Position numbers and translations under genes: made by a program
The notes under the pieces: model-generated
What the model saw: only the letters and a program-made list of their open reading frames with translations
Database searches by the model: none
What the model was told of the DNA's origin: nothing
Assembly: GCF_900104025.1 (NCBI RefSeq)
Contig: NZ_FNIQ01000003.1
Location: 62,001 to 126,000, forward strand
Reading direction: 5' to 3'
Source: Geodermatophilus sp. DSM 45219
GTDB taxonomy: Bacteria; Actinomycetota; Actinomycetes; Mycobacteriales; Geodermatophilaceae
Length of the DNA stretch: 64,000 nt
Shown: positions 35,603 to 44,210 of the stretch, piece after piece
Layout: every line of letters starts with the position of its first letter
Numbering within the stretch: position 1 is the first letter of the stretch

Positions 35603-38600
35603 CTAGAGCGCGTCGATCGCCTTGTAGACGCGCTGCTCGGACACCGGCCGCGGCGTCCCGACGACCTGCGCGAACAGGCTCACCCGCAGCTCCTCGACCA
35701 TCCATCGGACCCGGGCGACCGGGTCGTCGGGCGCTCCGGTCGCCGGCACGCGTGCGCGCAGCTGCTCGTACTCGGCGGTGACCGCGGCGACCTGCTGCGT
35801 CCAGAGCTCGTCGCGCACGGCGTTGGCCGGGAGCTTCTCCAGCCGGTGCGCCATCCCCTTGAGGTAGCGGACCAGGTCGGGCAGCCGGCGCCGCCCGGCC
35901 GCGGCGACGAAGCCGCGGTGCAGCAGCCCGCCCATCTGCCGGCGCAGGTCGGCGACCGCCGCCTCGGGCACCCGCCGCCCGGGTGCCGCGCCGATCGCGA
36001 CGGCGACCTCGCGGGCCTGGGTGAGCACCGCATCGACCCGCCGCACCGTGTCGGTGGTCAGCGGCAGCAGCTGGGCCCTGGCGGTCTGCACCAGCGCGGC
36101 GAAGGCGGCCTCGTCGCGCGGCGGCCCGCCGGCGGCCGCGATCAGCTCGTCGGCGGCGGCGTGCACGCAGTCGTCGACCAGCGCGGGGATCTCGCCGTCC
36201 GGGTTGAACTGCAGGGCCAGCCGCGTTGACGGCGACAGCGTCTTGACCACCTGCCGGGTCGGTGAGCCGGCGACGAGCACGAGCAGCCGCCGTGCCCCGC
36301 GCCAGGTCAGCCGGGTCGCCTCGACCTCGGTGGCGACCACCCGGACGCCGACCGTCGTCCCCTCGTCGACCAGCGCCGGGTGGGCGGTGACCACGTGCCC
36401 GCCGCGGGCGACCTCGACGGTGCGCGGCAGCGTGCCGAACGTCCAGGCGGTCTGCCCGGTGCGCTCGACCTCGGAGGCAGCGGCTGCCAGGCTCGCCCGG
36501 CTCTGCGGCGCCACCTGTCGCCGCAGCGCCAGCAGGTCCTTGCCGGTGGCCAGCGGCCGGTGCCGGTCGTCGACGACCCGGAACGTCGCCCGCAGGTGGT
36601 CGGGGACCTGGTCCGGCGCCCAGGCGTCCGGCGGGACGACGACCCCCGCGGCCCGCCGCAGCTCGCGCTCCAGCGCCGGCAGCAGCGGCTCGGTCGGCGA
36701 GATGCGCGGCAGCACCTCGCGCACCCGGTCGGGGATCGGCACCAGCGCCCGGCGCAGCTGCTTGGGCAGCGTGCGCAGCAGCGCGGTGACCAGCTCCTCG
36801 CGCAGCCCCGGGACGGTGAACGCGAGCGACTCCCCCGACGTCCGCTCCGCGACGGTGTCGAGCACGGCCAGCGGGACGTCGACGGTGACGCCGTCGGTCG
36901 GGGTGCCCGGCGCGAAGGCGTAGGACAGCGGCAGGGTGAGCCCCTGGCTCAGCGGCACCTCGTCCGGGAAGTCCTCGACCCGCACCTGCCCGGCCGCCGC
37001 GGCGTTGGTGAGCATCTCCGGGGTGAACGTCAGCAGGTCGGGGGTCTGCCGCCGGGCGGCCTTCCACCACCTGTCGAAGTGCCGGGTGGAGACGACGTCG
37101 GCCGGGACCCGCGCGTCGTAGAGCTCGAGCAGGGTCTCGTCGTCCACCCGGATGTCGCGGCGGCGGGCCCGCTCCTCCAGCTCGGCGACGCGCTGCATCG
37201 CCTTCTGGTTGTCGTGCCAGAAGCGGTGGTGCGTCGTCCACTCGCCCTGCACCAGGGCGTGCCGGACGAACAGCTCGCGGGAGACGACCGGGTCGATGGA
37301 GCCGTACTGCACGCGGCGGCCGACGACCAGCGGGATGCCGTAGAGGGTGACCCGCTCGGTGGCGACGACCGAGCCCCGCTGGGCGTCCCAGCGCGGCTCG
37401 GAGTACTGCCGTTTCACCAGGTGACCGGCCAGCCGCTCGACGACCTCCGGGTCGATCCGGGCCACGGTGCGGGCGAACAGCCGGCTGGTCTCCACGAGCT
37501 CGGCGGCGACCACCCAGCGCGGCGGCTTCCTGGCCAGCGGGGTGCCGGGGGCGAGGACGAAGCGGGCGTTGCGGGCGCCGAGGTACTCCCGGCCGCCGCG
37601 CCGCCGGTCGCCGTCGCGACCCCTGCCGTCCTCGACCTGCAGGCCGACGTGGGACAGCAACCCGGCCAGCAGGGCCGTGTGGATGCCCCGCTCGTCCGGC
37701 TCGTCGGCGAGCTCGCCGACGGTCATGCCCAGCCGGCGGGCGGTGCTGCGCAGCTGGCCGTAGAGGTCCTGCCACTCGCGGATGCGCAGGTAGTGCAGGA
37801 ACTCGCGTTTGAGGGCGCGGCGGAACTGGCTGCCGGAGAGGGCGTCCTGCTGCTCGCCCAGGTGGCGCCACAGGTTGAGCAGGGCGAGGAAGTCGGAGTT
37901 CTCGTCGGCGAACCGGGCGTGCACCTGGTCGGCGGCCTGCTGGTGCTCGGTCGGTCGCTCGCGGGGGTCCTGGATGGTCAGCCCCGCGGCGATGACGAGC
38001 ACCTCCTCCAGCACGCCGCGCCGGTCGGCCTCGACGACCATCCGGGCCATCCGCGGGTCCAGGGGCAGGGCGGCCAGGGCGCGGCCGGTGGGGGTGAGCG
38101 CGCCGGCGTCGTCGAGGGCACCGAGCTCCTCGAGCAGGGCCACGCCGTCGGCCACCGCCCGGCGGTCCGGCGGGTCGATGAAGGGGAAGTCGGCGACGTC
38201 CCCCAGCTCGAGGGCGGCCATCTGCAGCAGCACCGAGGCCAGGCTGGTGCGCAGGATCTCCGGGTCGGTGTACTCGGGACGGCCGTCGAAGTCCTGCTGC
38301 GTGTAGAGCCGGATCGCGATGCCGTCGGAGGTGCGCCCGCAGCGGCCGGAGCGCTGCCGGGCCGAGGCCTGGCTGATCGGCTCGATCGGCAGCCGCTGCA
38401 CCTTCAGCCGTGAGCTGTAGCGGGAGATCCGCGCGGTGCCCGGGTCGACGACGTAGCGGATGCCCGGCACGGTCAGCGAGGTCTCGGCCACGTTGGTGGC
38501 CAGCACGACCCGCCGCCCGGTGTGCGGGGCGAAGACGCGGTGCTGGTCGGCGGCCGAGAGGCGGGAGTAGAGCGGCAGCACCTCGACGGCGGGGAAGCGC

Positions 38601-39556
38601 TCGGCCAGCACGTCGGCGGTGTCGCGGATCTCCCGCTCGCCGGCGAGGAACACCAGGACGTCGCCCGGGCCCTCGGCGACCAGCTCGTCGACGGCGTCGG
38701 CGATCGCGGTGACCTGGTCCCGGTCCGGGTCCGACGCGGGGTCGTCCTCGGCCGCATCCGGGTCGACCACCGGGCGGTAGCGGACCTCGACCGGATAGGT
38801 GCGCCCGCTGACCTCCACGACCGGCACCTCGGCGCCGTCGGCACCGAAGTGCTTGGCGATCCGGTCGACGTCGATGGTCGCCGAGGTGATGACCAGCTTG
38901 AGGTCGGGACGGCGGGGCAGCAGCCGGGCCAGGTAGCCCAGCAGGAAGTCGATGTTGAGGCTGCGCTCGTGCGCCTCGTCGATGATGAGCGTGTCGTACT
39001 GGCGCAGCAGCCGGTCGCGGCCGATCTCGTTGAGCAGCACGCCGTCGGTCATGACCTTGACCAGCGTGGTGTCGCCGACCTGGTCGGTGAAGCGGACCTT
39101 CCAGCCGACGACCTCGCCCAGCGGGGTCTCCAGCTCCTCGGCGATCCGCTCGGCGACGGTCCGCGCGGCGATCCGCCGCGGCTGGGTGTGCCCGATCCGG
39201 CCCAGCACCCCGCGGCCGGTCTCCAGGGCGATCTTCGGCAGCTGGGTGGTCTTGCCCGACCCGGTCTCGCCGGCGACGACGACCACCTGGGAGTCCCGCA
39301 GCGCGGCGGCGATGTCGTCGCGGCGGGCGCTGACCGGCAGCTCGGCCGGGTAGCGCACGACCGGGACGGCGGCGCGGCGGCGGGTGATGCGCTCCTCGGC
39401 GGCGGTGACGTCCGCGGCGATCCGCGCCCGCTGCCGGGCACGCGCCTCGGCGTCCCGGGTCCTGCGCGTGCCGTCGAGCCGGCGGCCCAGCCGGTGCGCG
39501 TCCTCGATCGTGAGCCCGGCCAGCCGCGCACGCAGGTCATCGGGCGGGGTGGTCAC
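35603..39556 (-). CDS. hrpA: ATP-dependent RNA helicase HrpA (DEAH box)
   Basis: A 1317-residue protein, the usual HrpA length. Walker A is GETGSGKTTQ (residues 96-105), the DEAH box is LIIDEAHERSLN, motif III is ITSATID, and motif VI is QRSGRCGR. The HA2/OB region and the long DUF3418 C-terminal extension, containing DGVTVDVPLAVL, follow. HrpA resolves collided ribosomes by acting on mRNA in E. coli; the same role is plausible here. GTG 39556 with GGAG upstream. Confidence 0.93.
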   Translation of the reverse strand: MTTPPDDLRARLAGLTIEDAHRLGRRLDGTRRTRDAEARARQRARIAADVTAAEERITRRRAAVPVVRYPAELPVSARRDDIAAALRDSQVVVVAGETGSGKTTQLPKIALETGRGVLGRIGHTQPRRIAARTVAERIAEELETPLGEVVGWKVRFTDQVGDTTLVKVMTDGVLLNEIGRDRLLRQYDTLIIDEAHERSLNIDFLLGYLARLLPRRPDLKLVITSATIDVDRIAKHFGADGAEVPVVEVSGRTYPVEVRYRPVVDPDAAEDDPASDPDRDQVTAIADAVDELVAEGPGDVLVFLAGEREIRDTADVLAERFPAVEVLPLYSRLSAADQHRVFAPHTGRRVVLATNVAETSLTVPGIRYVVDPGTARISRYSSRLKVQRLPIEPISQASARQRSGRCGRTSDGIAIRLYTQQDFDGRPEYTDPEILRTSLASVLLQMAALELGDVADFPFIDPPDRRAVADGVALLEELGALDDAGALTPTGRALAALPLDPRMARMVVEADRRGVLEEVLVIAAGLTIQDPRERPTEHQQAADQVHARFADENSDFLALLNLWRHLGEQQDALSGSQFRRALKREFLHYLRIREWQDLYGQLRSTARRLGMTVGELADEPDERGIHTALLAGLLSHVGLQVEDGRGRDGDRRRGGREYLGARNARFVLAPGTPLARKPPRWVVAAELVETSRLFARTVARIDPEVVERLAGHLVKRQYSEPRWDAQRGSVVATERVTLYGIPLVVGRRVQYGSIDPVVSRELFVRHALVQGEWTTHHRFWHDNQKAMQRVAELEERARRRDIRVDDETLLELYDARVPADVVSTRHFDRWWKAARRQTPDLLTFTPEMLTNAAAAGQVRVEDFPDEVPLSQGLTLPLSYAFAPGTPTDGVTVDVPLAVLDTVAERTSGESLAFTVPGLREELVTALLRTLPKQLRRALVPIPDRVREVLPRISPTEPLLPALERELRRAAGVVVPPDAWAPDQVPDHLRATFRVVDDRHRPLATGKDLLALRRQVAPQSRASLAAAASEVERTGQTAWTFGTLPRTVEVARGGHVVTAHPALVDEGTTVGVRVVATEVEATRLTWRGARRLLVLVAGSPTRQVVKTLSPSTRLALQFNPDGEIPALVDDCVHAAADELIAAAGGPPRDEAAFAALVQTARAQLLPLTTDTVRRVDAVLTQAREVAVAIGAAPGRRVPEAAVADLRRQMGGLLHRGFVAAAGRRRLPDLVRYLKGMAHRLEKLPANAVRDELWTQQVAAVTAEYEQLRARVPATGAPDDPVARVRWMVEELRVSLFAQVVGTPRPVSEQRVYKAIDAL

Positions 39557-39676
39557 GCGGATCTCCTCGATCGGGGTGGGGGTGCACGGCCGCGGGCGGA
39601 CGGCGGCGGGCGCGGGTTCCAGGATCGCACCGAGTCGCGGCCCGCGGGGGTGGCCCGCCTCACTTGCGTGCGTCGT

Positions 39677-39714
39677 GCAACTTGTTGCTTGAGCCGCACA
39701 ACCGGTTGTAGCGT
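39677..39714 (+). promoter_or_regulatory. twin MarR operators over the marR-efflux promoter
   Basis: Two palindromes share the core CAACnnGTTG: GCAACTTGTTGC (39677-39688) and ACAACCGGTTGT (39698-39709). Their centres are 21 bp apart, two helical turns, so two dimers would bind the same DNA face. They overlap a promoter with -35 TTGCTT (39685-39690), an 18-bp spacer and -10 TAGCGT (39709-39714). The MarR protein encoded just downstream is the obvious ligand, giving autorepression of the pump operon. Confidence 0.8.
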
Positions 39715-39749
39715 GCACGTGTTCCGTCCGCCGTCCCCCGGAGTGCCCT

Positions 39750-40268
39750 GTGCCGTCGTCCCCCGCCGTGCCCGGCCCTGCCGCGCCCGGCGACGACCGG
39801 CTCGCCGACCTGCGCACCTTGGGCGAGCAGCTGCCGCGGTTCATGCGGCTGGTGCACGCCCTCAAGGCGGGTCAGGCCGCCGAGGGCCGGGCGGCACTGG
39901 TCCTGCTGTTCCCGCTCGACCGGCTGGGGCCGCTGCGCCAGGGTGCCCTGGCCGAGCTCGTGCACGCCGACCCCTCCACCGTCAGCCGGCACGTGGCCGC
40001 GCTGATCGAGCAGGGCCTGGTCCACCGCGTCGCCGACGAGACCGACGGACGGGCCAGCCGGTTGGTGGTCACCGACGCCGGCCGGGCGGCGCTCGCCCAG
40101 GTCCGCGCGGAGCGCGAGGCCCACCTGGCCCGTGTGACCGCCGACTGGCCGGCCGCGGACCTCACCGCCCTCACCCACCTGTTCGGTCGTCTCCTCGACG
40201 ACCTCGCCGCATCCCTCCCGATCGAGCCCAGCGTCGTGCCGGTCGCACCCAGCAGAGAGAACCCATGA
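39750..40268 (+). CDS. MarR-family transcriptional regulator
   Basis: A 172-residue winged-helix regulator: RQGALAELVHADPSTVSRHV (recognition region) followed by the wing DETDGRASRLVVTDAGRAAL. GTG 39750. Its stop overlaps the start of an EmrB/QacA-type pump, the common drug-sensing pairing in which ligand binding releases the repressor. Twin operators overlap the promoter. Confidence 0.92.
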   Translation: MPSSPAVPGPAAPGDDRLADLRTLGEQLPRFMRLVHALKAGQAAEGRAALVLLFPLDRLGPLRQGALAELVHADPSTVSRHVAALIEQGLVHRVADETDGRASRLVVTDAGRAALAQVRAEREAHLARVTADWPAADLTALTHLFGRLLDDLAASLPIEPSVVPVAPSRENP

Positions 40269-42043
40269 GCCAGAGCACCCGCGCCAGCGCGGCCGAGCGG
40301 AGGGACGCCCGCGAGGCGGCCGCCGCACCCGGCGAGGACGGCACCTTCACCCACCGGCAGATCCTCACGATCGTCGCCGGGCTGATGGTCGCGATGTTCC
40401 TCGCCGCCCTCGACCAGACGGTCGTGTCCACCGCGATCCGCACCATCGCCGACGACCTGCAGGGCTACGACCTGCAGGCGTGGGCCACCACGGCCTTCCT
40501 GATCACCTCGACGATCTCCACGCCGCTGTACGGGAAGCTCTCCGACATCTACGGACGGCGGCCGTTCTACCTGTTCGCGATCGCCGTGTTCGTCGTCGGC
40601 TCGGTGCTCTGCGGCATGGCCGACTCGATGTACCAGCTGGCCGCCTACCGGGCGGTGCAGGGCATCGGCGCCGGCGGGCTGATGTCGCTGGCGCTGGCGA
40701 TCATCGGTGACATCGTGCCGCCGCGGGAGCGCTCCCGGTACCAGGGCTACTTCATGGCCGTCTTCGGCACCTCCAGCGTGCTGGGCCCGGTCATCGGCGG
40801 CTTCTTCGCCGGCCAGGGGTCGCTGCTGGGCGTCGACGGCTGGCGGTGGATCTTCCTGGTCAACGTGCCGCTGGGCGCGCTCGCCTTCGCCGCCGTGTTC
40901 AAGGTGCTGCACCTGCCGCACCTGCGCCGCGAGCACCGCATCGACTGGCCCGGGGCGCTGGCGCTGGTCACCTTCGTCGTGCCGCTGCTGGTCATCGCCG
41001 AGCAGGGCCGGGTGTGGGGCTGGACGTCGGGCCGTGCGCTGGCCTGCTACGCCATCGGTGCGGTCGGCTTCGTCGTGTTCGTCCTGGCCGAGCGGGCCTA
41101 CCGCGACGAGGCACTCCTGCCGCTGCAGCTGTTCCGCAACCGCAGCTTCACCGTCGCCAGCGTGGGCAGCGTGGTGGTGGGCGCCGGCATGTTCGGCGGC
41201 CTGCTGCTGCTCCCGCAGTACCTGCAGATCGTGCACGGCTCGAGCGCGACCGTCGCCGGCCTGCAGATGATCCCGCTGGTCGCCGGGATCATGGCCGGCG
41301 CGATGAGCTCGGGCATCACGATCTCGAAGACCGGCAAGTACAAGGTGTTCCCGCTGGCCGGCACCGTGCTGATGACCGTGGCCCTGGTGTCGATGTCCTT
41401 CGTCGTCGGCGCCGAGACCTCGATCTGGGCGCTGGTGCCGTTCATGGTCATGCTCGGCGTGGGCCTGGGCTTCAACTTCCAGCCGGCGGTGCTCGCCGTG
41501 CAGAACGCCGTCTCCCCCGGGGAGATGGGTGTGGCCACCTCCTCGGTGACCTTCTTCCGGCAGATGGGCGGCACGATCGGCACCGCCGCCTTCCTCTCCC
41601 TGCTGTTCAGCCGGCTGCCCGGGCAGATCGAGCAGTCGGTCGCCGAGGCGGCGGCCGGCGACCCGCGCGTGGCGCAGGCGGTGCAGAGCGGTCAGCTGCC
41701 GGCCGGCACGGACCTGTCGGACACCTCGTTCATCCAGGAGCTGCCCGACTACCTGGCACTGCCCTTCAAGACCGGCTTCTCCGACTCCATCGACCTGGTG
41801 TTCCTCATCGCCGCGGGTGCGGTGGCGGTCGGGTTCGTCGTCTTCCTGTTCCTGCCGCAGCTGGCACTGTCGGACAAGTCCGGCATCCAGGCCGCCCGGG
41901 AGGCGGCGGCCGCACGGCAGACCGCCGGCGCCCCGACCGCCGACGACGCGGGCGAGCAGGTCACCCAGGCGGTCGGCGCCGCGGCCCCGACGTCCGCCGC
42001 TCCCCCCGCGGGCCGCCCCGGCGACGCCGAGCCCCGGGGCTGA
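40265..42043 (+). CDS. MFS multidrug efflux transporter (DHA2, EmrB/QacA type)
   Basis: A 592-residue, 14-transmembrane transporter. The N-terminal half has LDQTVVSTAIRTIADDL (motif D1 of DHA2), GKLSDIYGRRP (motif A) and RAVQGIGAGGLM (motif B). An Ala-rich cytosolic tail follows the last helix. It exports hydrophobic compounds by proton antiport. ATG overlaps the marR stop (ATGA), so it is coupled to its regulator. Confidence 0.93.
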   Translation: MSQSTRASAAERRDAREAAAAPGEDGTFTHRQILTIVAGLMVAMFLAALDQTVVSTAIRTIADDLQGYDLQAWATTAFLITSTISTPLYGKLSDIYGRRPFYLFAIAVFVVGSVLCGMADSMYQLAAYRAVQGIGAGGLMSLALAIIGDIVPPRERSRYQGYFMAVFGTSSVLGPVIGGFFAGQGSLLGVDGWRWIFLVNVPLGALAFAAVFKVLHLPHLRREHRIDWPGALALVTFVVPLLVIAEQGRVWGWTSGRALACYAIGAVGFVVFVLAERAYRDEALLPLQLFRNRSFTVASVGSVVVGAGMFGGLLLLPQYLQIVHGSSATVAGLQMIPLVAGIMAGAMSSGITISKTGKYKVFPLAGTVLMTVALVSMSFVVGAETSIWALVPFMVMLGVGLGFNFQPAVLAVQNAVSPGEMGVATSSVTFFRQMGGTIGTAAFLSLLFSRLPGQIEQSVAEAAAGDPRVAQAVQSGQLPAGTDLSDTSFIQELPDYLALPFKTGFSDSIDLVFLIAAGAVAVGFVVFLFLPQLALSDKSGIQAAREAAAARQTAGAPTADDAGEQVTQAVGAAAPTSAAPPAGRPGDAEPRG

Positions 42044-42046
42044 CGC

Positions 42047-42122
42047 ACGCCGAGTGGGCAGTCGTGGTCGGTCGTGCCGGCGCGTCGACGCGTGTCGGCG
42101 ACCGCAACTGCCCACTCGGCGT
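42047..42122. repeat. 16-bp inverted repeat including a 31-bp dispersed motif
   Basis: ACGCCGAGTGGGCAGT (42047-42062) is inverted at 42107-42122 between the convergent pump and alcohol-dehydrogenase genes, with a 44-nt loop. Bases 42090-42120 recur with one mismatch at 48355-48385. It may act as a terminator and as part of a dispersed repeat family. Confidence 0.7.
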
Positions 42123-42133
42123 CGAGCGCCGGC

Positions 42134-43309
42134 TCAGCCGTTGGGCAGGAACACCGAACGCACGCAGCCGTCGGCCTTGTCCTTGAAGACCCGGTACCCC
42201 CGCGCCGCGTCCTCCAGCGGCATCACGTGGGTGGCCAGGTGCTCGGTGGTGAGCTCCCCGCGGGCCATGTGGTCGAGGATGCGCGGCATGTAGCGCTGGC
42301 CGTGCACCTGGGCGCCGCGCACGGTCAGGCCCTTGTTCATCAGCGCACCCAGCGGGAACTTGTCCACCATCTGCGCGTAGACGCCGAGCACGAAGACGCT
42401 GCCGCCCTTCCGGCACGCCAGGATCGCCTCGCGGACGGCGGAGGGCCGGTCGGTCTGCAGCCGCAGCTGCTGCTTGACCTGGTCATAGGCCCCCTGGACG
42501 CCGAGGCTGTGCGCCTCCATGCCGACCGCCTCGATGCAGACGTCCGGCCCGCGGCCGCCGGTGACCTCGCGCAGCTCGGCCAGGACGTCGGTCCGCGAGT
42601 AGTCGATCGCCTCGGCACCGACGTGCTCGCGCACCTGCGCCAGCCGCTCGGGCAGCCGGTCGATGACGTACACCCGCTCCGCGCCCAGCAGCATCGCGGC
42701 GCGGGCGGCCATCTGGCCGACCCCGCCGGCACCCCACACCGCGACCACGTCCCCCGGCTTGGTGCCGGCGAGGTCGGCGCCCATCCAGCCGGTGGAGACC
42801 GCGTCGGAGGCGAACAGCGCCCGCTCGTCGCTGACCCCCTCGGGGACGACGAAGGCCCCGACGTCGGCGTAGGGCACCCGGATGTACTCCGCGTGGCTGC
42901 CGGCCCAGCCACCCATCGCGTGCGAGTAGCCGAAGCAGCCGCCCGGGCTCTGCCCCCACAGCGCCTCGGTGATGCCGGGGTTGGGGTTGCCGTTGTCGCA
43001 GAGGCTGTACAGCTCTTGCGTGCAGTACCAGCACTTGCCGCAGGCGATGAACGAGTTGACGACGACGCGGTCGCCGATCCGCCGGTCGCGCACGCCGCGG
43101 CCGACCTCGACGACCTCGCCCATGAACTCGTGGCCGAGCACGTCACCGGCCCGCATGAACGGGATGTAGCCACCCAGCAGGTGCAGGTCCGACCCGCAGG
43201 TGGTCGTGCGCGACACCTTCAGGATCACGTCGTGGTCGTTGAGGATCGTCGGGTCCGGGACCGTCTCCACCGAGACCTCGTTGACCCCGGTCCACGTCGC
43301 CGCCCTCAC
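42134..43309 (-). CDS. zinc-dependent alcohol dehydrogenase (MDR family)
   Basis: A 391-residue MDR enzyme. Catalytic Zn ligands are CGSDLH and GHEFMGEVVEVG; the structural Zn is bound by CGKCWYCTQELYSLC; the nucleotide site is VWGAGGVGQMAARA followed by VIDRLPERL (Asp suggests NAD). The layout resembles glutathione-independent formaldehyde dehydrogenase-like alcohol dehydrogenases; substrate not determined. GTG 43309 overlaps the stop of the upstream 158-residue gene. Confidence 0.92.
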   Translation of the reverse strand: MRAATWTGVNEVSVETVPDPTILNDHDVILKVSRTTTCGSDLHLLGGYIPFMRAGDVLGHEFMGEVVEVGRGVRDRRIGDRVVVNSFIACGKCWYCTQELYSLCDNGNPNPGITEALWGQSPGGCFGYSHAMGGWAGSHAEYIRVPYADVGAFVVPEGVSDERALFASDAVSTGWMGADLAGTKPGDVVAVWGAGGVGQMAARAAMLLGAERVYVIDRLPERLAQVREHVGAEAIDYSRTDVLAELREVTGGRGPDVCIEAVGMEAHSLGVQGAYDQVKQQLRLQTDRPSAVREAILACRKGGSVFVLGVYAQMVDKFPLGALMNKGLTVRGAQVHGQRYMPRILDHMARGELTTEHLATHVMPLEDAARGYRVFKDKADGCVRSVFLPNG

Positions 43310-43782
43310 AGCACGCCCTCTCCCCCGGCGCGAGCCGTCGCGCCCTCCAGGACCGCGCCCTGCGGCGTGGCCTTGCGCGTTCCGTGCGGCGCGGGGTCCA
43401 CCCGGAGCACCTCGCCCACCTCGATGAGCTGCTTGGCCTCCCGCAGGGCCGACCGCAGTGCGCGCAGGTCGTCGTCCGACGGCAGGTCGCGGTAGCGCGC
43501 GGCCAGCTCGGCGCCCCGGTCCCCGGGCGCGGGGGTGACCCGCACCTCGACCCGGTCGCCGAGGGCGGCCAGTGGCGCCGGGAGGTCGGCTCCGGTGCCG
43601 ATCTGCTCCGGCGAGCGCAGCACGGTCACCGCCCGCCACCGCCGGGCGGCGGTCTCCGGGTCGTCGGCGGACGACGACTGCCCCACACCGGGGAGCCGCA
43701 CGTGCTGGAGGCGCCCGAGCAGGGCGCCCCCGGCCTCCGTGGCGGCCCTCCGCAGGGAGTCGAGGATCCTGGGCACGGCCAT
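43306..43782 (-). CDS. unknown protein coupled to the alcohol dehydrogenase
   Basis: A 158-residue protein with start ATG 43782 and GGAGGACG upstream. No recognised domain. The N-terminus is helical (VPRILDSLRRAATEAGGALL) and the C-terminus has DLRALRSALREAKQLIEVGE followed by a short beta segment. The 4-bp overlap with the dehydrogenase gene implies a shared role, possibly as an accessory factor. Confidence 0.7.
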   Translation of the reverse strand: MAVPRILDSLRRAATEAGGALLGRLQHVRLPGVGQSSSADDPETAARRWRAVTVLRSPEQIGTGADLPAPLAALGDRVEVRVTPAPGDRGAELAARYRDLPSDDDLRALRSALREAKQLIEVGEVLRVDPAPHGTRKATPQGAVLEGATARAGGEGVL

Positions 43783-43917
43783 GACGCGTCCTCCTGGGCT
43801 GGGTGGGTGACGGTCGCGGCCTACCCAGGGCCTCGCCGGCGCCAACCGTGACGGATCGGTTCGTCCGCAGCATGACCGGCCGACGGCGGGGCTCGGCGCG
43901 GCCGGGGGGACGGCCGC

Positions 43918-44196
43918 TGGCCGCGGTGTCGGCCGACGAGCGGGGCCCGGAGGGTCCCCGAGGAGCGCCGACGGCGGGGTTCAGCGCAGGTGGGGGACGG
44001 CAAGTGGCCGCGGTGTCGGCCGACGAGCGGGGCCCGGAGGGTCCCCGAGGAGCGCCGACGGCGGGGTTCAGCGCAGGTGGGGGACGGCAAGTGGCCGCGG
44101 TGTCGGCCGACGAGCGGGGCCCGGAGGGTCCCCGAGGAGCGCCGACGGTGGGGTTCAGCGCAGGTGGGGGACGGCAACTGGCCGCGGTGTCGGCCG
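43918..44196. repeat. 87-bp tandem repeat array
   Basis: Three full units and 18 bp of a fourth, with exact 87-bp spacing (units begin 43918, 44005, 44092, 44179). Each unit carries GGGGCCCGGAGGGTCCCC, a 7-bp hairpin with one bulge. The array lies between two minus-strand genes, directly after the stop of the GGDEF-EAL gene. Because 87 is a multiple of three, open frames run through it on both strands, but none has a ribosome site or recognisable product. Confidence 0.85.
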
Positions 44197-44210
44197 GTAG
44201 GCCGACCGTG

